Below are positions 47,219 through 57,161 of a stretch of 64,000 bases of DNA, one piece after another. Position numbers and translations under genes: made by a program. The stretch is from assembly GCA_036245525.1 (NCBI GenBank), contig BTPG01000006.1, positions 67,976,786 to 68,040,785 on the forward strand, read 5' to 3'. This DNA comes from Semisulcospira habei (taxonomy: Eukaryota; Mollusca; Gastropoda; Semisulcospiridae). How positions within the stretch are numbered: position 1 is the first letter of the stretch; each line of letters begins with the position of its first letter. The notes under the pieces are model-generated. The model worked only from the letters and a program-made list of their open reading frames with translations. It made no database searches and was not told the DNA's origin.

Positions 47219-47426
47219 TTAACCCATTCAGCCCTGACGCACTACAGCAGGAGATGGGTCGACCATGCTAATCAAGGTAGTCCAGATTAGCTTGGCGCTG
47301 TGGCGCAAGCTAATCTGGCACTACCCTTGATTTATCATGGTCGATTCTTCTCCTGCAACAGGTGCATAGTCGTTAGATGACGCATCCAAAATTTGGGAAA
47401 TACGTGCGTCGGGCTGAATGAGTTAA
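47219..47426. mobile_element. Palindromic MITE, family A2b, full length
   Basis: TTAACCCATTCAGCCCTGACG to CGTCGGGCTGAATGAGTTAA; TTAA at both ends; loop shortened. Confidence 0.85.
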
Positions 47427-47502
47427 ACTCGAAGATGGTGGCGGTGAAAATCTGATCTCAGAACAGCATAGTACACTGAATTACATCTGACATGTACCCA
47501 GT

Positions 47503-47542
47503 GCGCAAAAGGCCATCTGGCCGATGTCCCGATGTCCTTTTG
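47503..47542. repeat. Family E-like hairpin
   Basis: CAGTGCGCAAAAGGCCATC / GATGTCCTTTTGCGCATTG. Confidence 0.7.
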
Positions 47543-47720
47543 CGCATTGGATCTGTCCATGAAGAGTGTTGAACCCTCCTCCCAACGACACGTTAAAGGT
47601 CTGATATTCAACCTGAACGTTTCGTTAAAATCTGTGACAAAGTGCAATCCACCACAAGAAGAACAAGAAAGACAAAGCCGTTATGGCTCACGTGTATGAC
47701 TGATTTGTGACAATAAGTAA

Positions 47721-48187
47721 AGGGGGCGGTCCGTGGCGCAGTGGTTAAGGCGCCTGCCACCAATGCCACTGGTGCGAGGTTCGATACCGGGTTCCGGCGT
47801 CGGACTTTTCTCCTCTGGTAAGTGTCACCGTTAATTCGGGCGGACCGTCGGGGGTTCTTTCTCCGGGTATTCCGGTTCTTCCACGCCCCCCCACCCCCCC
47901 CCACCCCCTCTTTGGTACCGGTTTCAGGCCACTTTACAAATTTCAAATACAAGCGATCAAAAATCTCTGGAACTTCAGTAACTGAACTGGCCCTTCGTCT
48001 GTCTTGTACTGTGTTTGTATTAAATGGCGTAAATCCGTGTCTGTTACGTGAGTGTGCGTGTTGGGTTTCAGTTCGCGGCGCTTTCAGTCGAGTCGCCCAA
48101 AAATTGAGAAAAAGCGCCTATATAATAACGGTATTATTATTATTATTATATTATTATTATTATTATTATTATTAGTATATTATTATA
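47721..48187 (+). mobile_element. tRNA-derived SINE (full length) with (ATT)n tail
   Basis: Begins with a tRNA-like head: GTGGCGCAGTGGTTAAGGCG (A box) and GAGGTTCGATACCGG (B box). A long body (TTTCTCCGGGTATTCCGG, CAGTTCGCGGCGCTTT, AAAGCGCCTATATAATA) and an (ATT)n tail follow. The body is shared with 31538-31870, which lacks the tRNA head. Confidence 0.88.
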
Positions 48188-48239
48188 AAGGGCTGGCTTC
48201 TGCACCGGCGAAATTTAGCTTTCTCAAAATGTAAGGATT

Positions 48240-49240
48240 TTCACGCATCTGTCAAACCTCGGTAACCCTTGACATCTGCGATGAGTCGACTAAATTAGTA
48301 TGCGTAGAAATGTCTTGCCATTAGCAAACTTCACACCAAATGTGATTGAAAAGTTTGCAAAAAAATTTTCATAAAAACTACAATTCTAACCCAAAAATGG
48401 CATTTTTCAGACGCTCTTGTGACCTTTCCGATGGCCATCCAAATTAGTATGCATAGATAGATTCTACCATTAGATATGTGTACAAAGTTTGGGTTAGAAG
48501 TTGAAAACAGTGTTTGATAAAAAAAAAACAAAACAAAAAACACCTTTTTTTCTCCTTCAAAATATAGCTGTTTTAAACCTATTTTGGGATCATCCCATGA
48601 CCCTTGGACCTTTGTGATGGGTCAACTAAATTAGTATGCATATGAAGTTCAGCTACCTTTGAGCCAAATTTGATTGAAAACTTTACAAACAAATGTTGAT
48701 AAAAACTACAATTTTAGTCAAAATTGGCATTTTACACACATCTGCCGACCTCTTGTGATCCTTGATCTTTGCGAGGGGTCTTCTAAATTAGTATGCATAG
48801 ATTGGTCATACCATCAGGTATCTTTGTACCAAGTTTGGGTTTGAAGCTGTGAATAGTATTTGAGAAAAAAACATCTTTTGTCAAAATATGTCTATTTTCA
48901 CCTATTTCCTGATCTCTTGTGACCCTTGACCTTTCCGAGGGATCAACCAAAATTAGTATGCATAGGAAGGTAGTACCATTAGGTATATTTGTACTAAGTT
49001 TGGGTTTGAAGTTGTGAATAGTACTTGAGAAAAATTAATTTTGTCAAGATATGGCTATTTTTACCTATTTCCTCATCCCCTGTGACCTTTTGGTATTCAA
49101 ATTGGTATGTTTAGAAAGGTCTTGCCAGAAAGTGTCCTTGGGCCAAGTTTGCAGACTGCGGCTTGAATAGTCTCCGAGAAAATGCCAACATTAAATTTTA
49201 CCACGGACGACGGCGTACGGACGACAGACGATGGACGGAT
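48240..49240. repeat. Diverged ~160-bp tandem array with terminal hairpin
   Basis: AAATTAGTATGC recurs near 48290, 48440, 48627, 48785, 48950 and (mutated) 49097, each preceded by GTGACCYTTGACCTTT-like sequence and followed by CCAAGTTTGGGTT-like sequence. The array ends in ACGGACGACGGCGTACGGACG and the hairpin GGCTCACTTTTGCTTCGCTC/GTGAGCC at 49260-49287. Confidence 0.85.
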
Positions 49241-49379
49241 GACCACTGGCCCAGAACGTAGGCTCACTTTTGCTTCGCTCGTGAGCCAAAAATGTTTGGA
49301 GAAAAACAAATACATATATTTTTGGAGATAACAATATCTATCAGGCTGGAAGACGATTCCTCCTCCCACCCCTCCTCCA

Positions 49380-50056
49380 TCCGTGTCGTTCCAGTGTAGA
49401 TTTCGGAAGTCTTATTTCCCCCTCCCCCACCCCTTTACTTATTTTTGAAGTTGGAAAGTAACACAGCAGGCACCCCCACCCCACCCCAACCCACCTTCCC
49501 ATCTACGAAAAGTACAGATCTTTATATGCCACGGTTCAAGAAGTTCGCATCATATTGATCATTCATATGATTATCAAGTGGATTTCAGATTTTTAATCAT
49601 AGAAAGTTGGAATGACGCTGATACAGTGCATCAGAAGTGACCGTTGTTTGCACGCAAAGACACGGGATGATAGTTGCATCAGTGATAGATCACCTCTGTA
49701 ACACGGCTAGTAACCTAGTAGGGAGCAGCACCCAAGCTGGTGATAAGCTGACGAGCAAAAGAAATGGTACATTTAATGTTTCCGATAGTTATAAAACTGC
49801 TTTAGCATTTTGGTTTCAAAGTGTAGCATTTCCCAAAAAATGTCGCATTAGCTCGAGAGTATATACTGACCGTCATTTGATATAGAGCTAGATAGTTATT
49901 AGGGTTTAATGCCGAGCAGGCTACAAAGGGCACATCATGGCGTGTGTTACAGAGGATTTCGAAACGATCATCCCATGCTTGTGTGTTCGCACTGATATTG
50001 ATCCCTGCCAGTGCTCACCAGTAACAGCGCTCATCAGTTTTCAGTTAAATCTAATT
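49380..50056. other. Sequence without recognised feature
   Basis: C-rich runs at 49420-49500 and a SINE-tail-like phrase (TTATTAGGGTTTAATGCCGAGCAGG) at 49897. This stretch is the 3' side of the cysteine-rich peptide ORF; the only ATTAAA near it is at 49905, on its strand. Confidence 0.5.
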
Positions 50057-50332
50057 CTATATATGGCGAGTGTGTGTCCACGGTTTGTCACAGTTCTCTT
50101 TGCAAATCACGTACTGTCTCCCACAATGAGCGACGACGTCTTTTCGGCACGTGTTTAGATTCGATTTACAATTCATCTTCAGACAACCGTCATATGCGTA
50201 CGGTTTGCAGGCTTCCTTGCAAAGTCTGATATATATAGGTTCAGAATCGGAATCGCCGTCACATGGTGGCATCAGGCTGAGATGGAGCAGGAGAGTGAAC
50301 AGGACGAAGTGGTGATGGAACTGTTTTAGCAT
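50057..50332 (-). CDS. Small secreted eight-cysteine peptide (candidate gene)
   Basis: An open frame of 91 codons from the ATG at 50332 (the frame is open to 50401 with an earlier Met). The first ~24 residues look like a signal peptide with hydrophobic core FVLFTLLLHLSLM. The rest is hydrophilic with eight cysteines spaced C-X3-C-X7-C-X4-C-X6-C-X7-C-X6-C-X3-C, almost symmetric. I do not recognise the family. The pattern suggests a disulfide-stabilised secreted peptide, perhaps an alpha-helical hairpin made of two CX3C pairs. No introns are needed, but a 5' noncoding exon is possible. The frame lies in otherwise unremarkable sequence, not in a recognised repeat. It could be chance, since no homology search was possible. 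Confidence 0.5.
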   Translation of the reverse strand: MLKQFHHHFVLFTLLLHLSLMPPCDGDSDSEPIYIRLCKEACKPYAYDGCLKMNCKSNLNTCRKDVVAHCGRQYVICKENCDKPWTHTRHI

Positions 50333-50458
50333 TATGATTCCCGACTCAGGGTGGCGTGAGTTGTGGTGACAGACTGATGGTGGTCTGAAACAGTTGATCA
50401 AACAAGAAGAAGATGAGGATTTCCTCCCAAACTTTGCCGTACAGTTTTGAGCTCACAT

Positions 50459-50552
50459 CCCCAGTAGCAATACGTCTTCGGGCCCACGACGGCCGCAGGG
50501 AGTCCGCGCACCCACTGCGGCGGTCGTCGGCCCGAAAACCTTTGCTTACTGG
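50459..50552. repeat. Family E palindrome
   Basis: CCCAGTAGCAATACGTCTTCGG / GAAAACCTTTGCTTACTGGG with GGGCCCACGACGGCCGCAGG and complement. Confidence 0.85.
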
Positions 50553-50897
50553 GATGCGTTTTCCGAGAATATTTTCCGAATTTTAGGAACTTTCACTCAG
50601 ATCGGTCCGCATGGGCACAAAACGCGACAGACAGGATGGCTTTACCATCATGTAATTGATGTGTTACGTCGGTCACTGTCTGTACAACTAACTTTTGATT
50701 CAGAAAACAGATGGTATGACCCATCAGCCCGAAATATGTTTTGGCTTTTTCTGATCCATCTCTCTCCACCATAACCCACCCTACTTCTGATTCACACACA
50801 CCGCCTTGCACACACAAACACAGTTGTATATGTTCTGTGGGCTGGCGTAGCGGCAGCCATTCTGAAGAAGAAGAACAGGGCGAGCAGCCGGACTCAG

Positions 50898-51035
50898 CTG
50901 CACGTACCCTTATAGGCCTTCGGGAGGTAAAATAAACCATTGTAGTCCTCAGAACGTCGGCCTTCGGGATACAATGATTCCTTTGACCTCCCTCAGGCCT
51001 ACAAAGGTCCGTGTGGCGAACCTGTGCTACCAATA
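50898..51035. repeat. Palindrome, family F, copy 3
   Basis: CTGCACGTACCCTTATAGGCC / GGCCTACAAAGGTCCGTGTGG; more diverged than the two at 46.7-47.2 kb. Confidence 0.8.
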
Positions 51036-51820
51036 ACTTGTGTGTGTGTGTGTGTGTGTGCGTGTGTTTGTATGTGCGTGCGTGGGTGCGCGCGCGCGCG
51101 TGCGTTTGTATGAAAACAAGAAAATCTCCGACGTTTGCGTACGTACAAGCTTAAAGTTAGGGGAGGTGTTTCATTCATGGAAGGCCTCAGAACAATTTTA
51201 AATTGGATCTCTCATTGAAGAGTTAAATGCCAGTTTACAGAAAGTCGGTTGACCCACACTATAGTCCATTATTTTCAGTTTATTTACTTGCAGTTTTGAA
51301 TATAGCCGGATTGGAGAAAAACATAGGATGAGTTCATTGGCCAGCGTTGTATCTTTAAACCTTTTCACTAAAAATTAGTTATATGATGAAAAATTTAAAC
51401 AAGATGGGATGAACCATAACCCACAAAGTCCCTTCGTATGTGAAAGCTGTCCTCGATGTCAATGGTCTCTACCTTTTGTCTTTGACCTGATTCTGATGTT
51501 GAATAATCTCCTATTGAAAAAGTCTCGCAGATTTGCCAATGCGTCAGCGAGTTCTATAAGGGGCGCAAGACACACGCATCATCGATTTGTCAAATGTCAT
51601 TTGTCTTGACGTAAGTTTAAGTTTTTACGTAATTTTATATTTTACATGATACGAGTTTCACTTTCGCTCTTCATAGGCTTGAGAAAATAGTGACAAAACT
51701 AGAACTTTACGGTACAATTTTAGTCTTGCTATAATTTGTGTGAAAGCAGGTTGACTTTACCTAGCTACATATTCTAATTACACGGGTCACCTGCATGCTC
51801 TTCCGAGTGCGTGCGCGCAC

Positions 51821-51899
51821 CAAACATCTCCAAGAGGCATAGATCCTCATGCGCCTGGGGGGCGCATGAAGATCTATTCCTCCAGGAGATGCGCGCATG

Positions 51900-51903
<4 letters not shown>
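51821..51903. repeat. Palindrome, family G (inside foldback copy 2)
   Basis: CAAACATCTCCAAGAGGC / CTCCAGGAGATGCGCGCATGTTTG. Confidence 0.85.

Positions 51904-51967
<64 letters not shown>
51903..51967. repeat. (GA)n microsatellite
   Basis: About 32 GA units. Confidence 0.95.
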
Positions 51968-51969
<2 letters not shown>

Positions 51970-52934
51970 GCGCGCGCGAGAGAGAATGACATCATATTTA
52001 GAGTATTATGTCAGTGTCTGCGTGATGACGGAGTTGCCTCTTTTACGTCACCGCCACTGTCTGACTTTCTCTAGAAGTAAAGTTTTTTTTTAGTGTTTTA
52101 ATTCTTTTCTAAAAAGAATCAATTTTTACTAAAGAAGTTGAAAGGATACAAAGCTGGCTAACGAACTCATCCAACATCTTTCTCCAAACTAGCTATATGC
52201 AAAAGTTAAAGTAAATATGACAAAAATTACGGACTCTAATCTGGGTCAACCCACTTTCTATAAACGGTTGTTTCAATGAGACATTCAATTACAATATGCT
52301 CGGAGGTTCTCTTAACCACCTATGTAAGAAATTACTTCGTGTGTACAGAAATATCGGAGTTTTCTTGTTTACATACGTACACATACATACATACGCACAT
52401 ACGGCGCTTCGCGCCAAATGTACGTTCAGCAGCGAGGTTAGCGTAACTAGACATGACGTAATTTTTATCTTGTTACTTCAGTTGTTAGAGGTTTAGCCTG
52501 TCCGCCTTTGACATCATGGATATGCTATTAAATTCGCCCCACCGCGACCCGTCCTAAAAAGTCTCTTCTATAAATAGAAGGGACTTAAACACCTCAACTT
52601 CTGGAGAAAATCAGACAGTGACGGTGACGTAAATGCAGAAAATTCGTCATCACACAGACATCGACGCAATACCCCAAACGTGACGTTCTTTTTTCTCTCT
52701 CAAAACAATGACGCGTTTGCACTGCGATCTTTATAGAGCTCACTGATGCATTGGCAAATTTGCAAGGCTTTTTCAAATATATTTTAAAATCAAAATCAGG
52801 TCAACGTTAACAGATGGAGACCATTGACAGCGAGTACAGCTCGCATAATTATAAAAGGGACTTTTTGAGTTATGCCTCGTATATAGAAGAGACTTTGCGG
52901 GCTATGGTTCATCTCATCTTGTTCACATTCGATG

Positions 52935-53345
52935 TGTCCTAGCTCGCCTTAATGAATGACCCGGTCTCCGTCTCGCCCAGGTGAGCCTGCACCGCCTGGA
53001 CCGCTTCCATGGTCCTTTTCGTCGCGTTATAGATTAGTCCATCGTCGGCGAGCTTGAGGGCGTTTGTCAGACCGTTACTGTTTAAGGTCTGCGAGGCCCA
53101 CGGTGTATACGGTGAACAGCACAGGTGGTAATGGAGACCCTTGTGGCAGGCCCATGGGCAGTTGTTTTGGCTCAAAGTTCCGATTTTCCATTCTCATGGC
53201 CACGGTTCTTTGCGTGAGCGTTGCAGACACCTACCGTGTGACCGCTTTGCCGACTCAGTACTGCCGTAGTAGGTCGACTGGCAGTTTTTACTGCACACGA
53301 CTTCTAGGTCTACTGCCACTGCAACTGTTTCCTCCTTCCTGTGAA
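52935..53345 (-). pseudogene. LINE RT fragment, downstream half
   Basis: On the minus strand: VFHRKEETVAVAVDLE (RT motif A region), QRTVAMRMENRNFEPKQ, MGLPQGSPLPPVLFTVYT, and after a frameshift NALKLADDGLIYNATKRT (the catalytic ADD box). This continues, after a gap, the RT fragment at 58373-58660. The two are halves of one copy split by a ~5-kb insertion. 3'-truncated near 52935. Confidence 0.8.
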
Positions 53346-54166
53346 AGACCTTGTCTCGACCCCCGCTTCCGGGGCGCGAGCTATGAGTGCTACCACTCGA
53401 GACACACCCGACCTACACTAACACAAACCTAACACAAACACCAGAGGAACAATGACGACATTTATTACATATAACCCGAACAACAATCCAACTTGATTTC
53501 TCACTCAATCCTAACCACGCACTCACGCATCACATTCCCACGCACACACGTCTAAACTCCCCGACCCGGATAACCACTATACATGTTACAAGATAAATAA
53601 TAATAAACAAATAAAATATCCTAAATAAAATACACAACCAAAAACTGAAACAGAAAAACTTAATTCACAAGCCACCGGACCCCGACGGAAGCACAAGCGT
53701 CAAGCGCTAACGCCAACAGACCTACGCCTTTGCTTCCGCGAAGCGTCCCTCACAGCACATGGCCCCTAACGTAACAGTGTTTCAAATAGCACAATATCCA
53801 ATATACGGAAGCGAATATGCTTACCGACACACAAGCAAAAGAGGAACAACCTTAATACCGTTCACCGGTCACTGGACCTTTTCGCCGGAGGCACAACCGT
53901 CGAACTCAGTTCAGCTTAACGCTCTTGCCTCCGCGATAAGGTTTTCACATTACAAGACTGCCTTTCAATAATAGTATTCCGACCACAAAGTCGACTATAT
54001 AATGGAACCAATATCCTCAATACAACACAACCGAAAGTTAAGCACAACCGTCGAGCTCAGCTCAGCTCTACGCTCTTGCTTCCGCGACATGGTCAGTCTT
54101 CCGTAACACAAGGCTACGTTTAAATACAATATTTCAGAATATCACCGACACCGCCACAAAACTCTT

Positions 54167-54242
54167 CTCGCAACACTGTCGCTACGAGGAGATGAAATTG
54201 CCACAACGTCCTCTACCAGTTTACAAATACACAAGATACGTT
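54167..54242. repeat. 76-bp target-site duplication, left copy
   Basis: Identical to 57086-57161, base for base. Starts CTCGCAACACTG and ends AAGATACGTT. It belongs to the host sequence of the 5-kb insertion and was duplicated when the LINE inserted. Confidence 0.92.
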
Positions 54243-57085
54243 CTCTCTCTCTTGGCTTGACTTCGCGAACGAAGATTCTATAGGGCTTGCCCACGTCGTC
54301 TGCAGGCATTTTCGTGGCTGCGGAGGCCAATCCGGGACAGGCAGGTTCGACCGCAGTGGCTGCAGGGGAAGGTCTGGTCAGGGTTCTGAGTTACGACAAC
54401 TCTGTTTTTTCTTCTAAGACGCTTGTCCTTAAGGTTAGCTCTGCGAGAGTCCTCAAAGGAGACGGCTGCCTTGTGAATGGTGGAGCGCCAGGTGTCACGG
54501 TCCGCAGCAAGCGAAGACCACTGGCGGTGGTCGATTTGGCAGGCACTAAGCGACTTCTTGAGACCGTCTTTGTATCTCTTCTTTGGTGCCCCTCTGTCTC
54601 GTTGTCCAGTGGCGAGCTCGCCGAACAGAGTGATCTTGGGTAGGCGATGATCCTCCATCCTGGAGACGTGCCCCGCCCAGCGAAGCTGTGTCCGCAGCAG
54701 CAAAGCCTCGATGCTCACAGTTTCCGCCTGTTCAAGGACTTCGACGTTGGTGACATAGTCACTCCAGTGAATGCTGAGGATGGTACGCAGGCAGCGCTGG
54801 TGAAAGCGTTCGAGGAGTCGTAGTTGGCTGCGGTAGAGGGCCCAGGACTCGGAACCGTACAGCAGGGTGGTGAGGACGACAGCTCTGTACACGCTGATCT
54901 TGGTGCCTTTTTTCAGCTGTTGATTGTGCCACACCCGCTTGAATAGTCGCCCGAAAGCACTGTTCGCTTTTGCCAGCCTGTTGTCCAGCTCCTTGTCCAG
55001 CTTGGCGTCTGACGTGATGATGCAGCCAAGGTAGGTAAACTGGTGTACAGACTTCAGTTCGGACTCGCCGATGGTGATGTGGGGAGGGCGATGCTCTTCC
55101 TTGGGTGCCGGCTGATGAAGGACCTCTGTCTTTTTCAGACTGACCTCAAGTCCAAAGAGCTGGGCAGCATCTGCGAAGCAGGACGTAATGCGCTGCAAGG
55201 CTCTCTCTGTGTGTGCAACGAGGGCAGCGTCATCAGCGAAGAGCAGCTCACGAATCAGTTGGTCTAGGGTTTTCGTGTGGGCCTGCAGTCGTCTGAGGTT
55301 GAACAGGCTGCCATCGAGACGATACCTGATGTACACTGCATCGTCATCGTCGAGGTCCACTGTGGCCTGCTTCAACATCATGCTGAAGAAGATGGTGAAG
55401 AGGGTCGGTGCCAGCACGCAGCCTTGCTTCACGCCGTTGCGAATGGGGAATGGTTCTGAGAGGTCACTGTTTAGTCTGACCTGGCCTTGCTGGTCCTCGT
55501 GGAGCTGGACGATCATGTTGAGGAACTTTGGGGGACAACCTAGTCGCTCCAGGATCTGCCACATACCTTGCCTGCTCACAGTGTCAAACGCTTTTGTTAG
55601 GTCGACAAACGTTACGTACAGCCCTTTGTTCTGCTCGCGGCACTTCTCCTGAAGCTGTCTCAGCACAAAGACCATGTCGGTGGTACTCCTGTTGGCTCTG
55701 AAGCCACACTGACCCTCTGGGAGGTGGTCTTCAGCGATGGCAGGTACCAGCCGATTCAGGAGCAACCTTGCGAGAATTTTCCCGGCAATGGACAGCAGGG
55801 TAATTCCACGATAATTAGAGCAGGCAGACTTCTCTCCTTTGTTCTTGTACAGGGTGATGATGACTGCATCACGGAGATCCTTTGGTAGTGTTCCTTTTTC
55901 CCAGCAGCAGAGAAAGAGGTCGTGGAGCTTGTTGTGCAGTGCTGGGCCTCCATGTTTCCAGATCTCTGGCGGGATTCCGTCAATGCCTGCTGCTTTGCCA
56001 CTCTTGAGCTGGTGGATGGCTGTGAGGGTCTCTTCGGCGGTGGGCGGTTCGTCCAATTCAACCTTTAGTGGAAGGTGTGGGATTTGGAGGATGACTGTTT
56101 CTTGAACAGTGCGTTCAGCGCCGAAGAGGTCCTGAAAGTATTCCGACCAGCGGTTCAAGATGGAGGTATTATCTGTGAGGAGTGCCTGTCCATCAGCGCT
56201 TCGCAGGGGACTTTGTACCAGGTGCCTAGGGCCATACACTGCTTTCAGTGCTTGGTAGAAGCCCCTGTAGTCACCGTTGTCAGCGCAGAGCTGGGTCCTC
56301 TGTGCGAGTCTGGACCACCACTCGTTCTGGAGCTCTCTAAGCTTGAGCTGGAGACTGCTGCAGATGAGGCGGAAGGCAGACTTCTTCACAGGGCAGGAGG
56401 GCTGGGCTAGGTGGGCCTGGTGGGCGGCTCTTTTTTTTGCTAGAAGTTCCTGGATCTCTACGTCGTTTTCGTCAAACCAGTCTTTGTTCCTCTTTCTAGC
56501 AAAGCCCAAGACTTCCACAGAGGATTTTACAATAGCAGTTTTCAGTTGTTCCCAGAGTGTTTCAGGAGAGGAGTCTGCTGGATCAACTGTGTCTTTGAGC
56601 ATGCGCTGTAAATCGGCCTGAAGGGCAGCTTTCTTGTCGTCACGCTGAAGGCTGGCAATATCAAGCTTTTTCTTGGGAGGGCCGCCTTTCTTGGGTTTCA
56701 GCTTAAGGCGGAGCCTGAGTTTGCAGCGAACAAGGCGGTGGTCAGTGTGGCACTCTGCGCTGGGCATCACTCTGGTGAGGAGGACGTCACTGCGGTCCCT
56801 CTGACGCACTAGGACATAGTCGATAAGGTGCCAGTGCTTGGAGCGAGGATGCATCCAGGTGGTCTTTCGACTGTCCTTTTGCTGGAAAGTGGTGTTGGTG
56901 ATGACAAGTTGCTGCTCTGCACAGAGCTCCAACAGTAGGCGACCATTGTCATTGCAGTTCCCAACGCCATGCTTGCCGAGGACTCCTTTCCAGGCTTCAG
57001 AGTCTTGGCCCACTCTGGCGTTGAAGTCGCCAAGGATGATGACTTTGTCGTCTGCAGGGGTGCTCTGCAGGAGGCTGCGCAGGTC
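54243..57085 (-). mobile_element. 5'-truncated LINE with long intact ORF, 76-bp TSD
   Basis: Insertion flanked by a perfect 76-bp direct repeat (54167-54242 and 57086-57161). The minus strand has one open frame over its length; the short 3' end after the stop has TAGAATCTTCGTTCGCGAAG and a GAGAGAGAG tail. No poly(A) is present. The absence of stops and the perfect flanking repeat indicate a recent insertion. Confidence 0.88.
54278..57085 (-). CDS. APE-RT retrotransposon polyprotein, N-terminally truncated
   Basis: About 935 codons without a stop, ending at 54278. Order: APE C-terminal half (VIILGDFNARVG, then SKHWHLIDYVLVRQRD and CHTDHRLVRCKLRL), a basic linker, RT blocks (KAAGIDGIPPEIWK, NYRGITLLSIAGKIL, EGQCGFRANRSTTDMVF, VTFVDLTKAFDTVS, NGVKQGCVLAPTLF, ELLFADDAALVAHT, HQFTYLGCIITSD), a VLLRTQLRWAGHV-like C-terminal region (RTQLRWAGHVSRMED) and a terminal C2H2 finger (CSHCGRTCLSRIGLRSHENAC reads C-X2-C-X12-H-X3-C). 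The N-terminal part of APE and any ORF1 are lost by 5' truncation, so there is no native start; the first codon used by gene finders here is GTG at 57013. The RT core has its acidic residues. It encodes a protein for target-primed reverse transcription, but this copy cannot be autonomous. Confidence 0.9.
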   Translation of the reverse strand, partial: DLRSLLQSTPADDKVIILGDFNARVGQDSEAWKGVLGKHGVGNCNDNGRLLLELCAEQQLVITNTTFQQKDSRKTTWMHPRSKHWHLIDYVLVRQRDRSDVLLTRVMPSAECHTDHRLVRCKLRLRLKLKPKKGGPPKKKLDIASLQRDDKKAALQADLQRMLKDTVDPADSSPETLWEQLKTAIVKSSVEVLGFARKRNKDWFDENDVEIQELLAKKRAAHQAHLAQPSCPVKKSAFRLICSSLQLKLRELQNEWWSRLAQRTQLCADNGDYRGFYQALKAVYGPRHLVQSPLRSADGQALLTDNTSILNRWSEYFQDLFGAERTVQETVILQIPHLPLKVELDEPPTAEETLTAIHQLKSGKAAGIDGIPPEIWKHGGPALHNKLHDLFLCCWEKGTLPKDLRDAVIITLYKNKGEKSACSNYRGITLLSIAGKILARLLLNRLVPAIAEDHLPEGQCGFRANRSTTDMVFVLRQLQEKCREQNKGLYVTFVDLTKAFDTVSRQGMWQILERLGCPPKFLNMIVQLHEDQQGQVRLNSDLSEPFPIRNGVKQGCVLAPTLFTIFFSMMLKQATVDLDDDDAVYIRYRLDGSLFNLRRLQAHTKTLDQLIRELLFADDAALVAHTERALQRITSCFADAAQLFGLEVSLKKTEVLHQPAPKEEHRPPHITIGESELKSVHQFTYLGCIITSDAKLDKELDNRLAKANSAFGRLFKRVWHNQQLKKGTKISVYRAVVLTTLLYGSESWALYRSQLRLLERFHQRCLRTILSIHWSDYVTNVEVLEQAETVSIEALLLRTQLRWAGHVSRMEDHRLPKITLFGELATGQRDRGAPKKRYKDGLKKSLSACQIDHRQWSSLAADRDTWRSTIHKAAVSFEDSRRANLKDKRLRRKNRVVVTQNPDQTFPCSHCGRTCLSRIGLRSHENACRRRGQAL

Positions 57086-57161
57086 CTCGCAACACTGTCG
57101 CTACGAGGAGATGAAATTGCCACAACGTCCTCTACCAGTTTACAAATACACAAGATACGTT
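57086..57161. repeat. 76-bp target-site duplication, right copy
   Basis: Perfect copy of 54167-54242. It marks the 5' (truncated) border of the LINE. Confidence 0.92.

Larger units (their letters stand above)
51110..52930. mobile_element. Foldback element, copy 2 (long inverted arms)
   Basis: Left arm from GATGGGATGAACCATAACCC (51405) through CAATGGTCTC, GACCTGATT and TGCCAATGCGTCAG; right arm at 52580-52930 is its diverged reverse complement, ending in GGGCTATGGTTCATCTCATC. Internally it repeats copy 1 closely (51400-52470 against 8050-9420), including the hairpin at 51821 and the (GA)n tract. Confidence 0.75.

Noticed and set aside
47724..47800. tRNA gene
   Set aside because: Same reason: tRNA-like head of a SINE with an (ATT)n tail; acceptor stem does not close.
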